DNA from: Acidaminococcus fermentans_A
GTDB taxonomy: Bacteria; Bacillota; Negativicutes; Acidaminococcales; Acidaminococcaceae
Length of the DNA stretch: 41,882 nucleotides
Direction of reading: 5' to 3'
Assembly (NCBI RefSeq): GCF_052216985.1
Contig: NZ_JBQOUY010000019.1
Coordinates: 1 to 41,882, forward strand
Notes under the pieces: model-generated
Database searches by the model: none
The model's input: the letters and a program-made list of their open reading frames with translations, nothing else
What the model was told of the DNA's origin: nothing
Position numbers and translations under genes: made by a program
Shown: piece after piece, positions 39,670-41,882 of the stretch
Layout of the letters: the number at the start of each line of letters is the position of its first letter
How positions within the stretch are numbered: the stretch's first letter is position 1

Positions 39670-41550
39670 TCAGGCTTCCGGCTCCTGACTTTGTTCCGCT
39701 TCTGCCGTCTCCGGTGCTTCCTCTTGCATAGTCCCATGGAGGATAGCCATGAATTCATCTCCGGTAATGGTCTCTTTCTTCAACAGGTACTGGGCCAGCT
39801 CATCCATCTTTTCCCGATGGGCTTCCAGGATTTCCCTGGCTTCCTTATGAGCTTTCTTCACCAAAGCAAAGACCGCCTCATCGATCCGGGCCGCTGTTTC
39901 CGGCGCACAGGACAGGGAAGTGTCCCCGCTCAAGTAAGCGTTGTTCACCGTTTCCAAAGCTACCATATCGAATTCATCCGTCATCCCGAACCGGGTGATC
40001 ATGGCCCGGGCCAGCTTGGTGGCCTGTTCGATATCGTTGGAGGCGCCGCTGGTCACCAGATGGAACACCACTTCTTCCGCCGACCGTCCTCCGGTCAGGG
40101 TCACAATCTTGTTATACAATTCTTCCCGGCTCATGAGCACCTTTTCCTGGGTATCCACCTGCATGGTGTACCCCAGGGCTCCGGAAGTCCGAGGGATGAT
40201 GGTGATCTTGTGGACAGGCGCAGAATCCTTCTGACTGGCTGCCACCAGGGCATGGCCGATTTCATGGTAGGCAATGACTTTTTTCTCTTCAGGGGAGATT
40301 ACTGCCCCCTTTCTCTGGGCCCCGGCAATGACCACTTCCACGCTTTCTTCCAAGTCTTCCTGGATCACTTCTGTCCGGCCCATCCGGACCGCCCGCAAAG
40401 CAGCTTCATTGACGATATTGGCCAGTTCTGCCCCGGAAGCCCCACTAGTGGCAAGGGCAATGGTATGGAAGTCCACATGAGGATCGATCTTCACATCATG
40501 GGAATGGACTTTCAGGATGGCTTCCCGTCCCTGGAGATCCGGCAGCTCCACTGGTACCCGGCGGTCGAACCGCCCCGGCCGCAGGAGAGCCTTGTCCAGG
40601 ACTTCCGGACGGTTGGTAGCTGCTAAGATGATTACGCCTTTACTGCCATCGAACCCATCCATTTCAGACAGCAGTTGGTTCAATGTCTGTTCTCGTTCAT
40701 CGTTGCTGCCAAAAGAACCACTGTCACGCTTTTTGCCGATGGCATCGATTTCGTCGATGAACACGATGCAAGGAGCCTTTTCCTGGGCCTGCTTGAACAG
40801 ATCCCGGACTCGGGCCGCTCCCATCCCTACGAACATTTCAATGAATTCGGAACCGGAGATAGAGAAGAAGGGTACCTTGGCTTCCCCAGCAACAGCCTTG
40901 GCCAACAGGGTCTTCCCAGTGCCGGGAGGGCCTACCAGCAGTACGCCTTTGGGCATCACTGCACCGATGGCCTTATATTTGGCTGGATTGTGGAGGTAGT
41001 TGACGATTTCCTGGAGCGCTTCCTTGGCTTCATCTTGGCCGGCCACATCTTTGAAGGTTTTGCCTGTCTGAGCAGCAATGTATACCTTGGCATTGCTCTT
41101 GCCGAAGCTCATCATGTTGCCCCCGCCCATTTTAGGTCCCAGATAGCGCATGATCAACTGACCGATGACCATAAAGAGCAGGAAAGGCAGGATCCAGTTA
41201 TTAAAGAAACTCATAATAGGGGATTCCTGCTTGGGAATGACCTGGGAGAATTCAACCTTGGCTTTGACCAGACGGCTGACGAGCTCCGGATCATCCACCC
41301 GCCCCGTAACGTAGATCTGTTCCTTACCATCCTGGTTGCAGAGAAGAGCGATCCGATCCTTGGTGATTTCCACCTTGGAGGCTTTCCCTTCGTCCACCAT
41401 GTTCAAGAAGTTGGTATAGCTGACTTCATGGACCTTTGGCTGGAAAAACATAGGGCTGATGATTGTATTGATAACCAGGATCAGCAAAATGGCCGCGATG
41501 TAATACAAGCGGACTCGTTTCGACTGCTTGTCCGGATCTTTATTTTCCAT
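39670..41550 (-). CDS. ftsH: ATP-dependent zinc metalloprotease FtsH
   Basis: A 626-residue membrane-bound AAA+ protease that degrades misfolded and regulatory proteins. Two membrane helices lie at about residues 14-34 and 113-133, with the periplasmic-side domain between. The AAA domain has Walker A GPPGTGKT at 207-214, VFIDEIDAIG and RPGRFDR. The zinc protease motif HEIGH is at 429-433. The C-terminus is an acidic glutamate/alanine tail. The start at 41550 is preferred because AAAGGA lies 8 nt upstream; an ATG three codons earlier overlaps that site. It stands alone between the 5S rRNA and its own terminator. Confidence 0.96.
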   Translation of the reverse strand: MENKDPDKQSKRVRLYYIAAILLILVINTIISPMFFQPKVHEVSYTNFLNMVDEGKASKVEITKDRIALLCNQDGKEQIYVTGRVDDPELVSRLVKAKVEFSQVIPKQESPIMSFFNNWILPFLLFMVIGQLIMRYLGPKMGGGNMMSFGKSNAKVYIAAQTGKTFKDVAGQDEAKEALQEIVNYLHNPAKYKAIGAVMPKGVLLVGPPGTGKTLLAKAVAGEAKVPFFSISGSEFIEMFVGMGAARVRDLFKQAQEKAPCIVFIDEIDAIGKKRDSGSFGSNDEREQTLNQLLSEMDGFDGSKGVIILAATNRPEVLDKALLRPGRFDRRVPVELPDLQGREAILKVHSHDVKIDPHVDFHTIALATSGASGAELANIVNEAALRAVRMGRTEVIQEDLEESVEVVIAGAQRKGAVISPEEKKVIAYHEIGHALVAASQKDSAPVHKITIIPRTSGALGYTMQVDTQEKVLMSREELYNKIVTLTGGRSAEEVVFHLVTSGASNDIEQATKLARAMITRFGMTDEFDMVALETVNNAYLSGDTSLSCAPETAARIDEAVFALVKKAHKEAREILEAHREKMDELAQYLLKKETITGDEFMAILHGTMQEEAPETAEAEQSQEPEA

Positions 41551-41594
41551 AGTATCCATCCTTTCTGCGATGAAATTGTAACTGTTTAATTAAC

Positions 41595-41603
41595 ATTATA
41601 ACA
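41595..41603 (-). promoter_or_regulatory. Extended -10 promoter of ftsH
   Basis: TGTTATAAT on the minus strand, 45 bp upstream of the ftsH start, matches TG-N-TATAAT. The -35 region is weak. The rest of 41604-41746 shows no gene. Confidence 0.6.
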
Positions 41604-41746
41604 TATATCAACAAAATGACATGAAGGATTTTAACACATTCTGTGAAAAAAGTATTGCCAACACAACAACCATAAGTTGAATGGCTCCGAACTCGTGCTC
41701 AAAAAAAATGCAAACCGCAGGTTTCCTCCTTTGGCCGCTGACATAC

Positions 41747-41785
41747 ACAAAAAAGGCCTGCATCTTTCGATGCAGGCCTTTTTCT
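41747..41785 (-). terminator. rRNA operon terminator after 5S
   Basis: A perfect 10-bp GC stem (41755-41764 with 41769-41778) with a 4-nt loop and T runs on both sides. It lies about 10 bp after the 5S 3' end and closes the rRNA operon. Confidence 0.9.
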
Positions 41786-41788
41786 TAA

Positions 41789-41882
41789 CCGGCAGCTCCC
41801 TATCCTCCCGGACCGTTTCCAGTCGAGTACTTTCGGCGTATAAGGGCTTAACTGCTGTGTTCGGCATGGGAACAGGTGGATC
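41789..41882 (-). rRNA. rrf: 5S ribosomal RNA, partial (5' end beyond the window)
   Basis: The minus strand reads CACCTGTTCCCATGCCGAAC, then CACAGCAGTTAAGCCC, and ends GAGCTGCCGG, the conserved bacterial 5S core and 3' arm. About 94 of ~117 bases are present; the 5' end is cut by the window edge. It implies an rRNA operon to the right on the same strand. Confidence 0.93.

Noticed and set aside
41631..41867. Minus-strand 78-codon frame near the right end
   Set aside because: It runs through the 5S rRNA gene and its terminator, so it is not a protein gene.
1..41882. CRISPR array, prophage, insertion sequence or tRNA genes
   Set aside because: I saw no regularly spaced repeats, transposase or phage genes, and no tRNA cloverleaf. 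Base composition and gene style are even across the window.

Overview
The window looks like a chromosomal stretch from an anaerobic Negativicutes bacterium, most probably Acidaminococcus or a close relative such as Phascolarctobacterium. This is inferred from gene content, not from a database match. The signs are a biotin-dependent Na+-pumping acyl-CoA decarboxylase, a sensory-type [FeFe] hydrogenase, histidine fermentation genes, and clean GGAGG ribosome binding sites. Almost every gene is on the minus strand; the clear exception is hutD.

Layout from left to right, all minus unless noted. 0.2-5.4 kb: succinyl/propionyl-CoA transferase and Na+-translocating methylmalonyl-CoA decarboxylase (alpha, delta, gamma, beta). 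5.5-10.7 kb: one apparent transcription unit holding a 1009-residue SARP/BTAD regulator, a DRTGG protein, a small anti-sigma-type ATPase and a sensory [FeFe]-hydrogenase homologue. 10.8-17.4 kb: histidine degradation (hutI, hutU, hutH) and a YuiF-like transporter. 17.4-17.85 kb: a non-coding gap with two promoters and a likely ~195-nt structured RNA. 17.9-25.2 kb: ten packed genes for molybdate uptake and molybdenum cofactor synthesis and insertion. 25.4-32.0 kb: a three-subunit molybdenum hydroxylase, a HutH-like lyase lacking the MIO tripeptide, and a BCCT transporter. 32.3-37.1 kb: one-carbon genes for the formimino group, plus a second HutH-like lyase lacking the MIO tripeptide. 37.3 kb (+): hutD. 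38.0-41.6 kb: a helical-repeat protein of unknown function and ftsH. The window ends inside a 5S rRNA gene.

The genes fit one scheme. Histidine is imported, deaminated to urocanate, hydrated, opened to formiminoglutamate, and its formimino group is moved to tetrahydrofolate and released as formate with ATP gain. The glutamate enters fermentation.

The main new observation is a shared promoter architecture. Six promoters have two GACG-like repeats exactly 11 bp apart, then exactly 9 bp to a -10 element. They precede the transporter-hutH genes, hutU-hutI, the formiminoglutamate genes, hutD, the Mo-hydroxylase operon and the putative small RNA. This is close to the geometry of SARP activator sites, and a SARP-type regulator is encoded in the window. 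If correct, the Mo hydroxylase, the MIO-less lyases and the BCCT carrier belong to the histidine regulon. A reasonable hypothesis is that they degrade histidine betaines such as ergothioneine or hercynine. The regulator's co-location with a sensory hydrogenase suggests that H2 or redox state also acts on the regulon.
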